DNA of 64,000 bases from CAZKWG01 sp964615375 (GCA_964615375.1 CAZTOW010000013.1:139590-203589); one strand, 5' to 3'. Shown: positions 25,366-33,914, counted from the first letter of the stretch. A program made the numbers and translations. The notes: generated by a model not told the origin, from the letters alone.

Positions 25366-26556
25366 ATGCCCGCCCTCCTCGCCCTGCTGCTCACGCTCCT
25401 GCTCTCCGCGCGCGCTCAGGAGTCCACGAAGGGCGGCTGGCCGCACAGCGCGGAGGACAGCGAGGCCGAGGCTCCCGAGGCCGAGGCCGCTGACGCCGAG
25501 GAGCCCGACGTCGAGGATGAAGGCCAGGATCTCGCCGATCCCCGCGCCCGCTTCCTCGCCTCCTCACAAGCGATGTCGCGGCGCCTGCAGCGCGCCTTCC
25601 CCGACGGGCACCCCGAGCCGAACTACCGCTTCGCGGCGGAGATCTACGCCCAGATCGCCCCGCTGGTCGAGGAGCGCCCCGGCGTCATCCGCCCGGAGAT
25701 CCTCGGCCTGACCGTCAAGGGTCGCCCCATCTGGGCCTTCCGCGTCAGCCGGCCCGGCGACGAGATCCACGCCCGCATCCTCGTCTTCGGCGGCATCCAC
25801 GCGCTCGAGTGGATCTCCAGCGAGGTCGCCACCAGCTTCCTCCTGGACCTGGCCCGCCACCCCGCCCGCGGCGTGGAGGTCGTGGTCATCCCCATCCTCA
25901 ACCTCGACGGGCGCCACCGGGTCGAGCAGGACCTCCGCCACCCGGGGCCCCAGCCCTACCGGCGCGGGAACGCCCGCGGCGTGGACCTGAACCGCGACTA
26001 CGAGGTCAACCGCAGCTCCGAGGCCATCTGGAAGCGCATCGTCCCCGGCTACTACCACACATCCCCCGCCCCGCTCTCCCAGCCGGAGAGCCAGGCCCTC
26101 GACCGCCTCGTGGCCCAGGGCTTCGACGTCTCGGTGAGCCTGCATGCCTTCGGCGGCTACGTGTACTACCCCTGGTCGGGCCTGTGGGATCGCCCGCCGC
26201 ACTGGAAGGAGCACGCGCTGTTGGGGGACGTCATGGTCTCCGGCATGGCCTCCCGGCCCTACCAGTCCAAGCAGCTCGCGCGCTGGGGCTTCTTCTTCCG
26301 CGCGCTGGGGACCGAGCTCGACCACATGTACGGCCGCCACGGGACCTACAGCTTCCTCATCGAGCTGACCCGCTCGGGCATCGAGCCGCTTCACCCGAAG
26401 ACCTGGAAGAACTACTTTCGCTGGTACAACCCGGCGGACCCGGGCCCCGCGCTCGGGCAGGGGGTGGGCGCCCTGCGCGCGCTGGTCGGTTACGCCAGCT
26501 TCGAGGGCCTGCCCCCCCGACCCAGCCCGCCGTTCTCGCCCGAGGATTCCCAGTGA
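25366..26556 (+). CDS. Secreted zinc carboxypeptidase, M14 family
   Basis: 396 aa. A signal peptide (MPALLALLLTLLLSARA) and a Glu/Ala/Asp-rich acidic pro-segment precede the M14 domain (~75-385). Zinc ligands are His145 and Glu148 in GGIHALEW and His260 in VSLHAFGG; the catalytic base is Glu333 in FLIELTRSG; DLNRDYEVN supplies the substrate-binding Asn/Arg. It should remove C-terminal residues from peptides outside the cytoplasm. The GTG of the next gene overlaps its stop by 4 bp. Confidence 0.93.
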   Translation: MPALLALLLTLLLSARAQESTKGGWPHSAEDSEAEAPEAEAADAEEPDVEDEGQDLADPRARFLASSQAMSRRLQRAFPDGHPEPNYRFAAEIYAQIAPLVEERPGVIRPEILGLTVKGRPIWAFRVSRPGDEIHARILVFGGIHALEWISSEVATSFLLDLARHPARGVEVVVIPILNLDGRHRVEQDLRHPGPQPYRRGNARGVDLNRDYEVNRSSEAIWKRIVPGYYHTSPAPLSQPESQALDRLVAQGFDVSVSLHAFGGYVYYPWSGLWDRPPHWKEHALLGDVMVSGMASRPYQSKQLARWGFFFRALGTELDHMYGRHGTYSFLIELTRSGIEPLHPKTWKNYFRWYNPADPGPALGQGVGALRALVGYASFEGLPPRPSPPFSPEDSQ

Positions 26557-27113
26557 CCGAGGCCGCGCACCCACACCCGCACCATCACCCGATCACTCAG
26601 AGCATCGACCGCGCGCTGGGCTGGCACCGGGACCTGAGCGCCACGATCCGCCGCCTGGACGGCGCCTTCTCGCAGTGGCACGTCGGCAGCGCCCTGGGCG
26701 AGCCCTGGCGTCGCTTCGTGGAGGCCGTGACCGACCACATGCGCGTGGAGGAGGAGCTGCTCTTCCCCGGGCTGCGCGCGCTCGCCGCCGGGGAGGCGCC
26801 CGCGGGCGAGGGCTTCGAGGCCGCCCTCGACGAGATGCGGCACGAGATCGCCGAGGTCGCGCAGATCTGCGGGCCGCTGCGCGCCGTCTCCACCGAGGCG
26901 GGCGAGCTGGAGCCCGATCTGCTGGAGCTGCTCGAGCAGATCGACGCGCACGCCGAGCGCGAGCAGAACCTCATCCAGCCCGAGGGCGCCCGCCTGCTGG
27001 CGGAGTGGCGGCAGCGCCAGACCCACCCCGAGCCGGAGCACGCGCCCCCGACCGACGACGGGGTGCTCTTCCGCGTGCTGCGCCGCCTCCTGCGAGCCGG
27101 CGCCGCGGGCTGA
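26553..27113 (+). CDS. Hemerythrin HHE-domain protein
   Basis: 186 aa from the GTG at 26553, which overlaps the carboxypeptidase stop (GTGA). It is a four-helix bundle with the expected His/Glu pattern: His in ALGWHRDL, HMRVEEELLFPGL, MRHEIAEV, and IDAHAEREQNLI. These residues suit a di-iron centre that binds O2 or NO or senses redox state. The His-rich start (HPHPHHHP) may help load metal. It is a striking partner for a secreted peptidase and lies just after a globin gene. It abuts the LysM gene stop to stop (27113/27114). Confidence 0.85.
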   Translation: MTEAAHPHPHHHPITQSIDRALGWHRDLSATIRRLDGAFSQWHVGSALGEPWRRFVEAVTDHMRVEEELLFPGLRALAAGEAPAGEGFEAALDEMRHEIAEVAQICGPLRAVSTEAGELEPDLLELLEQIDAHAEREQNLIQPEGARLLAEWRQRQTHPEPEHAPPTDDGVLFRVLRRLLRAGAAG

Positions 27114-28187
27114 CTACTTCTTCGGGATCTTCAGCTTCATCCCGACCTGAAGCGCGTGACCGCCGCCGAGGCTCTCGCCGTTCGCCGCCTGGATCTTCGG
27201 CCAGGCCGCGGAGTCGCCGTAGTACTTCCTGGCGATGGAGCCCAGGTTCTCGCCCTTCTTGACCGTGTGGGTGGTCATGATGGCGACGTCGGACTTCGCG
27301 GCCTTCGCCGCGGGCTTCGCCTCCGCCTTGGGCTCGCTCTTCGGCGTGGCCTGGGCCACCGGGGCGCTCACCGTCGCCGCGCCCGTGGCGTCCGGCTGGG
27401 CGCTGGCGGCGAAGGGCTGCTCCACCGGGACGGAGACCGTCACCGCGCCCGCCGCCGCCGCCGGGGCCGCCGCCACCGGGGCGCTCACCGTCGCCGCGCT
27501 GGGGGCCACGGGGGCCTCCGCCGCGGGCAGCGGGGGGAGCTCCTCCGCCGCGACGTCCGCGCCGACCACGTCCGCCTCCGCGCTCGCCTCCGTGCCCAGC
27601 CCGCCGAACAGCAGCGCGGCCAGCATCAGCGCCGAGGCCGACCCCGCCACCACCGCCGTGATCCCGGCCCAGGTCCTCACCCGCCCGCGCAGCGTCTCGT
27701 TCTCCGCCTCCAGCGAGATCACCTCGGTGCGGAGCCGCTTGGCCTCCGCCCGCAGGTTGCGGATCTCGCCCCGCTCGCGGCTGGCGACCCGGGCGCGGTA
27801 CTCCTCGGCGTCCTGGACGTGCCGGCGCAGCCCCTCCTCCACCGAGTCGCGCAGACCCGGGGGCAGGAAGGCGCCGTTCGCCGCGGCGGCGTCCAGCCAG
27901 GAGAGCGACTCCTGCCACTGCTCGCGCGCCGCCAGCACCTTGCCCAGGAGCATGGCGGCCTCGCCGTCGTTGGGATCCAGGCAGAGCAACATGCGAAGCC
28001 GCTCGGCGGCCGGCGCGAGCCGACCCTCCTGAGCCAGCGCCAGCGCCTCGTCATACAGCGAGGTCGGGGCGTCGATGCCGCAGGCGTCCAGGGCGCGCGC
28101 GATCTTCGTGGTCGCGCCGGTCTCGCCAGAGCCGCGGGGTGCTTCGTCTTCGAAAGAGAGGAGGGCGACGGACATGTCGGCCACCAT
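27114..28187 (-). CDS. Membrane protein with TPR-like region and C-terminal LysM
   Basis: 357 aa; a second ATG at 28175 is equally possible and neither has a clear Shine-Dalgarno. In order: TPR-like helices (~40-125), a coiled coil (ERGEIRNLRAEAKRLR; ISLEAENETLRGRVR, ~140-178), one transmembrane helix (~180-205), an Ala/Pro/Val-rich stalk (~210-305), and a LysM domain (HTVKKGENLGSIARKYYGD, ~310-356) that should bind peptidoglycan. The layout (cytoplasmic TPR, envelope LysM) resembles FimV-like polar or cell-wall anchoring proteins. No direct partner is visible. Confidence 0.88.
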   Translation of the reverse strand: MVADMSVALLSFEDEAPRGSGETGATTKIARALDACGIDAPTSLYDEALALAQEGRLAPAAERLRMLLCLDPNDGEAAMLLGKVLAAREQWQESLSWLDAAAANGAFLPPGLRDSVEEGLRRHVQDAEEYRARVASRERGEIRNLRAEAKRLRTEVISLEAENETLRGRVRTWAGITAVVAGSASALMLAALLFGGLGTEASAEADVVGADVAAEELPPLPAAEAPVAPSAATVSAPVAAAPAAAAGAVTVSVPVEQPFAASAQPDATGAATVSAPVAQATPKSEPKAEAKPAAKAAKSDVAIMTTHTVKKGENLGSIARKYYGDSAAWPKIQAANGESLGGGHALQVGMKLKIPKK

Positions 28188-28388
28188 GGCGGGGAGGGAG
28201 GGAGAGGAGGGAGCTTCGAGGCCGGGGAGACCGCGAGGCCGAGGCGGGAGAGGGGCAGGAAGACGTGGAGGTGCCTTCCAGGAGTCCTATTGACATAGCA
28301 AGAGCGTTCGCGAATGTCCACCGCTCCACAGCGCAAAAGCGCGCAGACGCGCGCTCTTCGCCCAGGTTGCCCGTGGAACGCCGCGAGC

Positions 28389-29528
28389 TCAGGACCCGAT
28401 ACCCAGGGCGCCGAGGATCGTCCTCAGCGCGCGCGGCAGGGTCAGGAGCGCGAAGCCCGCCGCCCCCAGCCCCCCCACGCTCAGGATCCCGCCCAGGGCC
28501 GCCCAGGGAAGCAGGCGCAGCGGCGAGGACGAGGTGCGACGAATTATCTTGCTTTCAGGCTGATGATGCGCGCCGGACCGCTCATCGAAGCTCCGCCCCA
28601 CCAGCCCGTCTGCCGTCATCGGGCGCCAGGTGGCCCGCGCCGCAGGGACGGCCCCCGCCGCCCAGGTCGTCAGCGAAGGGCCGGAGGCCAGCCGGCGCAG
28701 GTCCGAGACCCGCCGCAGCACCTCGCGGGCGCTGGGGCGGGAGCCCGCCTCGAAGGAGAGCATGGCCGACAGCAGTCCCACGACCCCGCTGCGCGCGGGC
28801 TCCTGGGTGTTGAGCGCGTCCAGCGCCGCGGCGAGCTGGGCCGCCTGCTGGTCCGGGCGCGCGGAGAGCCGAGGCAGCGGACGACCGTGGGCGAGGTGGT
28901 AGAGCAGCGCGCCGAGCGCGAAGACGTCGGCCGCGGCTCCCCCCACCCCGCGCTGCTGCTCTGGGGCGAGCGGGGCCGTGATCACCCGGGTCTTCCCCTC
29001 CCGCGACGTCAGCTCGGCCCGCGCGAAGTCGAAGCCCAGCACCTTGACGCCGCCCTCCGCCGAGACGCGCACGGCGCGCAGCCCGATGGCCCGGTGGCAG
29101 AGGCGCAGGGGCTGACCGTCCTCGCGCGGCGCCCGCCAGGCCAGGTCCAGCGCCCCCGCCACCTCCTCCACGATCTCCAGGGCCGCGCTCAGGGGCAGCG
29201 GACCCCGGGCCACCAGCGCGGCGAGATCGGCCCCCGCGGCGGCCTCCATCACGATGGCCGGGCGCCCGTCCACCGAGCTCATCCCCAGCGCGCCGATGAT
29301 CGCGCGGTGGCGCAGCAGGCCGAGCATGCGCGCCTCGTCCCGCAGCCGGGCGAGCTCGTCGGGCCCGCTGTCCGGGTTCAGGACCTTGAGCGCCACCTGC
29401 CGCGCGAAGCGGCCGGCGGCGCAGAGATCCGCGAGGTAGAGCGTGGCGTTCTGTCCGCGATGGATGACCTCGCGGACGGTGTAGGTGCGGCCAGCGGGGC
29501 GGGCGGCGTCGGGCGGGAGGATGAACAT
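28389..29528 (-). CDS. Ser/Thr pseudokinase with C-terminal membrane anchor
   Basis: 379 aa from the ATG at 29528 (GGAG 6 nt upstream); an ATG 8 codons earlier lacks one. The Hanks-kinase fold is recognisable: ATP-site Lys48 in VALK, APE-like LAPEQ and the helix DVFALGALLYHL. The catalytic HRD loop reads HRAIGLRAV (145-153), with the Asp replaced by Ala147 and the loop Asn by Ala152, and DFG reads GFD (165-167). It should be unable to phosphorylate and likely serves as a scaffold or allosteric sensor. A C-terminal helix (~340-362) anchors it. It is followed upstream by a strong hairpin at 29594-29638. Confidence 0.88.
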   Translation of the reverse strand: MFILPPDAARPAGRTYTVREVIHRGQNATLYLADLCAAGRFARQVALKVLNPDSGPDELARLRDEARMLGLLRHRAIIGALGMSSVDGRPAIVMEAAAGADLAALVARGPLPLSAALEIVEEVAGALDLAWRAPREDGQPLRLCHRAIGLRAVRVSAEGGVKVLGFDFARAELTSREGKTRVITAPLAPEQQRGVGGAAADVFALGALLYHLAHGRPLPRLSARPDQQAAQLAAALDALNTQEPARSGVVGLLSAMLSFEAGSRPSAREVLRRVSDLRRLASGPSLTTWAAGAVPAARATWRPMTADGLVGRSFDERSGAHHQPESKIIRRTSSSPLRLLPWAALGGILSVGGLGAAGFALLTLPRALRTILGALGIGS

Positions 29529-29593
29529 GGGCGCTCCGTGTGAGACGCCCACCTACAGAGCAACAAGCGTGCCTCAATGATCTCAAACACTTA

Positions 29594-29638
29594 GGGGGTG
29601 ACGGAGACCTGTCGACTTCGTCGACCTCCGTCACCCCC
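29594..29638. terminator. Strong bipartite hairpin, likely terminator
   Basis: A 13-bp perfect stem (gggggtgacggag / ctccgtcaccccc) encloses a second small stem (gtcga/tcgac). It lies 17 nt after the stop of the 416-aa secreted-protein gene and before the pseudokinase start, where minus-strand transcription should end. There is no obvious T-run, so Rho-independent action is probable rather than certain. Confidence 0.65.
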
Positions 29639-29655
29639 CGTCGCCTTCGGATCGC

Positions 29656-30906
29656 TCACCAGGGCTTCAGCCAGCTCCAGGTAGGCTCGGCCCAGGTCGC
29701 GGTCTCGCGGGGAGGAGGCGGGGGCGGGGGCTGCGGCTGCACCCACTCGGTGCTGCGGCCGGTGTAGCCGTCGGTCACCAGGCTGCCCACCCAGTCGGCG
29801 TTGTCGTAGACGCGGTCGATCTGGTCGCGGATCTCGGCGATGTCCTGGGCGGTGACCACGCCGTTGCTGGTGGCCTTGTAGAACTGCACGGTGACGCGGA
29901 TGGGGAAGCGCGTGTCGCGCTCGATGGCCAGATCGCCGAACTCGTCGTAGATCCCCTCGGTCTCGCCGTGGCCGACCACGGCGACCTCGACGTCGCTCCG
30001 CTCGGCGCGCAGCGAGGACTTGGGCGCGGCCTGGGCTTCGGCCATGGGCGCGGCGCCAGCCACCCCGTAGTCGTAGTCCCACTCCTCGCGGACCACCTGC
30101 CGCTGCTTGAGCGGCACCTGCACGATGAGCACGACGTCCAGCCCGGCGTCCTCGGTGGCGGCCCAGCCGGGGGTCGTCTCGTCGCCGCCGCTGGCGCGGA
30201 AGTCGGTGAGCCGCGTGGCGGTGAAGGGGGCGCGCTCGCCGTCATCGTTGAAGTACAGCACCTCAGAGAGGTAGCCGCCCTCGTTCTCGACGACCTGCAT
30301 GCTCGTGCCCTCGCGGGTCGCGACCATGGTGAGCACCGCGGGGTTCCCCGGCGCCGACTGGTAGTTGTAGAGGACCGGGGTGAAGGTGGCCTCGCCCGAG
30401 CGCGGGATGGGCAGGAAGCAGGCCTGGGCGCTCACGATGACGTCGGTGTCGCGGCTGGCCCACAGCGAGGTGCGCGAGCCCGCCCAGCTCGAGGGGTCGT
30501 GCATGTAGGAGCGGGGGGCCTTCAGGATCTGGGAGAGCGAGACGTTGCGCAGCGAGCGGCCGTCCTCGTTGCCCACGCGCAGCCAGAGGCGGCTGGGGTC
30601 GATGTCGCCGGTCAGATCGGTGTAGTTGTCGAAGCGCACGACCGGCATGGGGTGGAGGGCGCCGCTCGCGTCGCGCACGCCGATGGTCATGTCGCTGATG
30701 TTGGGGCCCCAGACGGAGCCCTTGGAGCGCGCGGTGTCCTCCCAGGTCACGTTGACCGCGACCAGGCCCTGCTGCTGCACGAGGCGCTGGACGTTCTGGT
30801 CCCAGACCATGGACTCGACGCGCGAGATGGCGTTGTGGAAGGCGGTGGTGACGCCGTCGGCGTGGGCGGGGGCGAGGAGGGTGAGGAGCGACAGGACCGG
30901 GGACAT
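29656..30906 (-). CDS. Secreted protein of unknown function
   Basis: 416 aa from the ATG at 30906, preceded by GGAGG and opening a short signal peptide (MSPVLSLLTLLAPAHA). Mostly beta-strand-like in character, with no recognised catalytic motif. The C-terminus is a Pro-rich and Trp-rich tail (residues ~390-416, with a run of seven Pro and then TWAEPTWSWLKPW). Much of the frame is open further upstream, but that extension lies antisense to the gene at 31019. Probably periplasmic or outer-membrane associated. Confidence 0.75.
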   Translation of the reverse strand: MSPVLSLLTLLAPAHADGVTTAFHNAISRVESMVWDQNVQRLVQQQGLVAVNVTWEDTARSKGSVWGPNISDMTIGVRDASGALHPMPVVRFDNYTDLTGDIDPSRLWLRVGNEDGRSLRNVSLSQILKAPRSYMHDPSSWAGSRTSLWASRDTDVIVSAQACFLPIPRSGEATFTPVLYNYQSAPGNPAVLTMVATREGTSMQVVENEGGYLSEVLYFNDDGERAPFTATRLTDFRASGGDETTPGWAATEDAGLDVVLIVQVPLKQRQVVREEWDYDYGVAGAAPMAEAQAAPKSSLRAERSDVEVAVVGHGETEGIYDEFGDLAIERDTRFPIRVTVQFYKATSNGVVTAQDIAEIRDQIDRVYDNADWVGSLVTDGYTGRSTEWVQPQPPPPPPPRETATWAEPTWSWLKPW

Positions 30907-31018
30907 GGACGCCTCCAGGGAGCGGACGTTCTCGTTGTTCGTCCACACAACGGAGCACCCCAGCCCGTCCTTACAGTCCCCTGGTGCGCGCATCGCGGAC
31001 GCGGTACAACGGCCATCG

Positions 31019-31834
31019 ATGCCCCCCGCCCTGCTGCTGCTGCTCTGCTCCGCCGCCCATGCCTTCGACGTGCTGAAGACGGAGGATCTGCTCCACCGCA
31101 TCGACGAGGTCTCGGCGCGCGCGGGCGGCCCCATCGTCGTGGCCGCCGCGGGCGGGAACACGGAGGCGACCCTCCGCCGGATGCTGCGCCTGCACCCGGA
31201 GGCCCCCTGCACGCTGGAGCGCGTCCCGCTCATGGGGGAGCCCCAGCAGGACATGAGCCGCCTGCTGGAGCGAAAGGGCGAACATTGCGGCCTGCGGGTC
31301 TCGCCGGGAGGAACCGAGGGCGAGTGGCTGGTCTCCGAGCACGGCGACTGCGGGGGGAGCGCCAGGCCCGAGGAGGTCGGCTGGATCCCCACGGAGTCGG
31401 CCTCGACCGAGACGCCGCTGGCGGTGACCGTCGGCGAGGGCAGCGCGACCTCGACCAGCGCGAGCGTCCCGCCCCCGCGCCCGGTGGGGAGCCCGGATCC
31501 CGCCCGGCTGCTCCTCCTGGAGGCGAGCCTGCCCGATCCGACCACGGCCCTGCTCTCCAGCGTCTTCGTCGGCTTCGGGAGCGGACACTTCTACGCGCGG
31601 GACAACCGGGGAGGCTGGCTCTTCGCCGGCCTTCAGGCGGGCGGGCTCGCGGTCTACGGCCTGAGCCGCTTCGCCGGAGCCCAGAGCTTCACCGCGAGCG
31701 GTGAGCAGGCGGCCCGGGTCTTCGGCACGCTCGGCCTCACGCTGACGGTGGGCTCCCGCCTGGTCGAGGCCGGCACCGCGCCGGGCGCCGCGCACGTCGC
31801 CGCGCAGCGCCAGATCGAGCGCGAGCTGCCTTAG
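31019..31834 (+). CDS. Exported protein with TM2-like C-terminus
   Basis: 271 aa from the ATG at 31019, giving a signal peptide MPPALLLLLCSAAHA. A TACAAC hexamer ends 8 nt upstream with no Shine-Dalgarno between. The middle has two Cys-containing segments and a Ser/Thr linker (~110-150). The C-terminal ~90 residues hold two hydrophobic helices with GFGSGHFYARDNRGGWLF, like the G-x-G-x-FY-x-G turn of TM2/DUF-type inner-membrane proteins. Function unknown. Its stop overlaps the convergent LTXXQ gene by 4 nt. Confidence 0.72.
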   Translation: MPPALLLLLCSAAHAFDVLKTEDLLHRIDEVSARAGGPIVVAAAGGNTEATLRRMLRLHPEAPCTLERVPLMGEPQQDMSRLLERKGEHCGLRVSPGGTEGEWLVSEHGDCGGSARPEEVGWIPTESASTETPLAVTVGEGSATSTSASVPPPRPVGSPDPARLLLLEASLPDPTTALLSSVFVGFGSGHFYARDNRGGWLFAGLQAGGLAVYGLSRFAGAQSFTASGEQAARVFGTLGLTLTVGSRLVEAGTAPGAAHVAAQRQIERELP

Positions 31835-32376
31835 AAGCCGCCCTGCATGGGGGGAGGCTCGGGCGGGGTCTGAGAGCCGCCCATGCCGCCGCCGCCCGGG
31901 CCCATGCCCTGCCCGCCGCCCATGCCCTGCCCGCCGCTCGGACCGCCGCGGCGCGCGCGGATCTCCTGGAGCTTGCGCCACTGATCGACGGTGACGACCT
32001 TGCGCAGGTCCAGGACCAGCTTGACGCGGTTGCGCTTGAGGGCGGCGTCGGCCGCCAGCGCGGCGTCCAGCGCCTTCATCACGACCTTCTCGTCGGGCGA
32101 GTCCCCGCTCAGCGCGTGGCGCAGATCGAGCTCGGCGCGCTCGGCGGAGGCGTGCAGATCGATGGCCTCCTTGCGCGAGTTGTAGAAGAGATCCTTGATC
32201 TTGGTCTGCTGCTCCGTGCTGAGCCCGAGCTCGGCCGAGATCTCGGCGAAGTTCGCCATGAAGTCCACGTCGTCATCGCCCTGCTCGGAGCGCGGGCCGC
32301 CCCCGGGAGGGCCGCCGCCACCGGCGAGGGCCATGGGCGCGAGGAAGAGATGGACGAGGAAGAAGAGCGCGTTCAT
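31831..32376 (-). CDS. Periplasmic LTXXQ/CpxP-Spy-like protein
   Basis: 181 aa from the ATG at 32376 (TGGAGG upstream), with signal MNALFFLVHLFLAPMALA. The helical core (LGLSTEQQTKIKDLFYNSRKEA; LRKVVTVDQWRKLQEI) has the L-T/S-x-x-Q type repeats of CpxP/Spy/ZraP proteins, which sense or buffer metal and envelope stress. The tail is Gly/Met-rich (GGQGMGGGQGMGPGGG), suggesting copper or other soft-metal binding. It is the third gene of an ECF sigma/anti-sigma operon, so it is likely the periplasmic sensor of that switch. Confidence 0.85.
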   Translation of the reverse strand: MNALFFLVHLFLAPMALAGGGGPPGGGPRSEQGDDDVDFMANFAEISAELGLSTEQQTKIKDLFYNSRKEAIDLHASAERAELDLRHALSGDSPDEKVVMKALDAALAADAALKRNRVKLVLDLRKVVTVDQWRKLQEIRARRGGPSGGQGMGGGQGMGPGGGGMGGSQTPPEPPPMQGGF

Positions 32377-32392
32377 GGTGCCTCCAGGTGGG

Positions 32393-32824
32393 TCAGTAGA
32401 AGAAGTTCTCGTCATCGAAGGTCTCGGCGCCGAGGTCGCCCATCGGGTCGAGCAAGGTGAGGGCCTCGGTGCCCGGGAGCTCGGAGGGGTCCCGCTCGGT
32501 CATCGCGTCCACCTCGTCCAGGAGGGCGAGGATGTCCGGCTCCGGGGCGGGCTCGGGCGCGGGTCCGCGGGAGGAGAGCGCCACGCCGATCAGCGCCGCC
32601 GCCGCCAGCGCCAGGGCCCCGGCCCGCCCCGCGCTCCGGCGTCGGGCGCGCGCGCGGAGGCCCCCGGGGGTGGGCGCCTCGATCCGCGGGGGCGCGGCGA
32701 GGGCCGGGCGGGCGGCGGTGGCGGCGACGAGGGCGGCGCAGCGCGGGCAGCGCTCGAGGTGGGCGCGATCGGCGGCGGAGAGGGGCTCTCCCGCGGCCAG
32801 TCGGGCGAGGACGGGCTCACACAT
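32393..32824 (-). CDS. Zinc-finger anti-sigma factor
   Basis: 143 aa. The N-terminal anti-sigma domain has the ligand set Cys2, His22, Cys26 and Cys29 (HLERCPRCAAL) of ZAS/RsrA-type factors. A single membrane helix (~70-86, ALALAAAALIGVAL) leads to an acidic periplasmic tail of about 55 residues. It overlaps the ECF sigma gene by 8 bp and is 16 nt ahead of the LTXXQ gene. It should hold the sigma factor at the membrane until an envelope or metal cue arrives. Confidence 0.85.
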   Translation of the reverse strand: MCEPVLARLAAGEPLSAADRAHLERCPRCAALVAATAARPALAAPPRIEAPTPGGLRARARRRSAGRAGALALAAAALIGVALSSRGPAPEPAPEPDILALLDEVDAMTERDPSELPGTEALTLLDPMGDLGAETFDDENFFY

Positions 32825-33356
32825 GGGGGGCCTCCAGGCTCCCGCGCACGGTGCTCAGCGCGCGGGCCAGGTGGGTCTTGACGGTCTCGGCGCCGAGCCC
32901 GGTGGCCTCGGCGATCTCGGGGATGGTCCAGCCCTCGTCGAAGCGCAGGCCCCAGAGCTGGCGCTGCCGCGGGGGCAGGCGCTCCACGAGGGCGCGGACG
33001 CGCGCGACGTCCAGGGCAAGCTCGGGCGGGACCTGCTCGAGAGGGCGCTCGGGGAGATCCTCTCCGAAGGGGATCCAGCGGCGCACGGCGCGCCAGCGCA
33101 GGGACCGCAGGCACTCCCGGGCGACGATCTGCCGCAGCCAGCCGCGCAGGGCCGCCGGGTCGCGGAGCGCGGCGCGGCGTGTCCAGGCCCTCAGCCAGGC
33201 CTCCTGGAGGGCGTCGGCGGCGTCCGCGGCGTCACCCAGCATCCGCGTGGCCATCGCCAGCAGCGCGGGGGCCTCGAGCTCCAGCGCCCGGCAGAGATCC
33301 TGCTCGGCGAGGGCGGCGCTCGGGGCGGCGGAGGCTGGCACGGGCAGGTCCATCAC
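32817..33356 (-). CDS. ECF RNA polymerase sigma factor
   Basis: 179 aa. Region 2 is visible in ATRMLGDAADAADALQEAWLRAW (~36-60) and the sigma-4 helix-turn-helix in LPPRQRQLWGLRFDEGWTIPEIAEATGLGAETVKTHLARAL (~124-168, quoted in part by position). It directs polymerase to a stress regulon; which one cannot be read here. It is the first gene of the sigma/anti-sigma/LTXXQ operon, with the start 60 nt from the preceding gene's stop. Confidence 0.93.
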   Translation of the reverse strand: MMDLPVPASAAPSAALAEQDLCRALELEAPALLAMATRMLGDAADAADALQEAWLRAWTRRAALRDPAALRGWLRQIVARECLRSLRWRAVRRWIPFGEDLPERPLEQVPPELALDVARVRALVERLPPRQRQLWGLRFDEGWTIPEIAEATGLGAETVKTHLARALSTVRGSLEAPHV

Positions 33357-33416
33357 TCTACGAGACCGCGCCGGGGCCTCGGGTGGGGGACACGATTTCT
33401 TCGAGACCGGCGACGC

Positions 33417-33914
33417 TCAGAAGTAGAAGCGGGCGCCGATGCCGCCGTCGACCTCACCCTCGGTCTCTGGGATGAGGATGATGGCCGGGGCGATCTCCAG
33501 GAAGACGTCGAAGGGCGCGCGATCAGGCAGCACCGTGATGCCGATGGGCACGCGCAGCCCGACCCCCTCATCGTCCCAGTCGTCGTCCCAGTCGTCGTCC
33601 CAGTCGTCCCCGAGGCGCAGGCGTCCGCCCACGCCCACGTAGATGGGGAAGGAGACCCCGCCCGCGTCGGGCGCCTGGAGGATGGTGATGTTGTAGAGGT
33701 AGTCCACGTTCAGGTGAAGGCGATCGGTCCGCAGATCCCAGCCCGCCGCCGCCTGGAGCATCCACTCGTCCCCGGGCCGGTAGCCGAAGGAGAGCCCCGA
33801 AGGGTCGCCCGCGACCACGCCGATGCCGAACCCATAGGGGCCATCCGAGGCGTGGGCCGTCGCGCCGAGGCCCCACAGCAGGGTGGACACGAGTCCAGCG
33901 CCGATCGTCTTCAT
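33417..33914 (-). CDS. Small outer-membrane beta-barrel with acidic/Trp loop
   Basis: 165 aa, signal peptide MKTIGAGLVSTLLWGLGATAHA. Alternating strands (YGFGIGVVAG, LHLNVDYLYNI, FPIYVGVGGRLRLG, GGIGARFYF) end in the C-terminal Phe typical of outer-membrane barrels. Residues ~103-117 are a repeated DDDW loop encoded by a 12-bp tandem repeat. It is the last gene of the metalloprotease-TPR-barrel operon and overlaps the TPR gene by 4 bp. Confidence 0.8.
   Translation of the reverse strand: MKTIGAGLVSTLLWGLGATAHASDGPYGFGIGVVAGDPSGLSFGYRPGDEWMLQAAAGWDLRTDRLHLNVDYLYNITILQAPDAGGVSFPIYVGVGGRLRLGDDWDDDWDDDWDDEGVGLRVPIGITVLPDRAPFDVFLEIAPAIILIPETEGEVDGGIGARFYF
33568..33609. repeat. 12-bp coding tandem repeat
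   Basis: The unit cagtcgtcgtcc recurs at 33577 and 33589 and is truncated at 33601; a diverged copy precedes them. On the minus strand it encodes DDDW units in a predicted surface loop of the barrel protein. The in-frame unit length means copy-number change would lengthen the loop without a frameshift. Confidence 0.8.

Noticed and set aside
33568..33609. CRISPR-like array.
   Set aside because: Direct 12-bp units without spacers, in frame within a coding sequence; no cas genes in the window.
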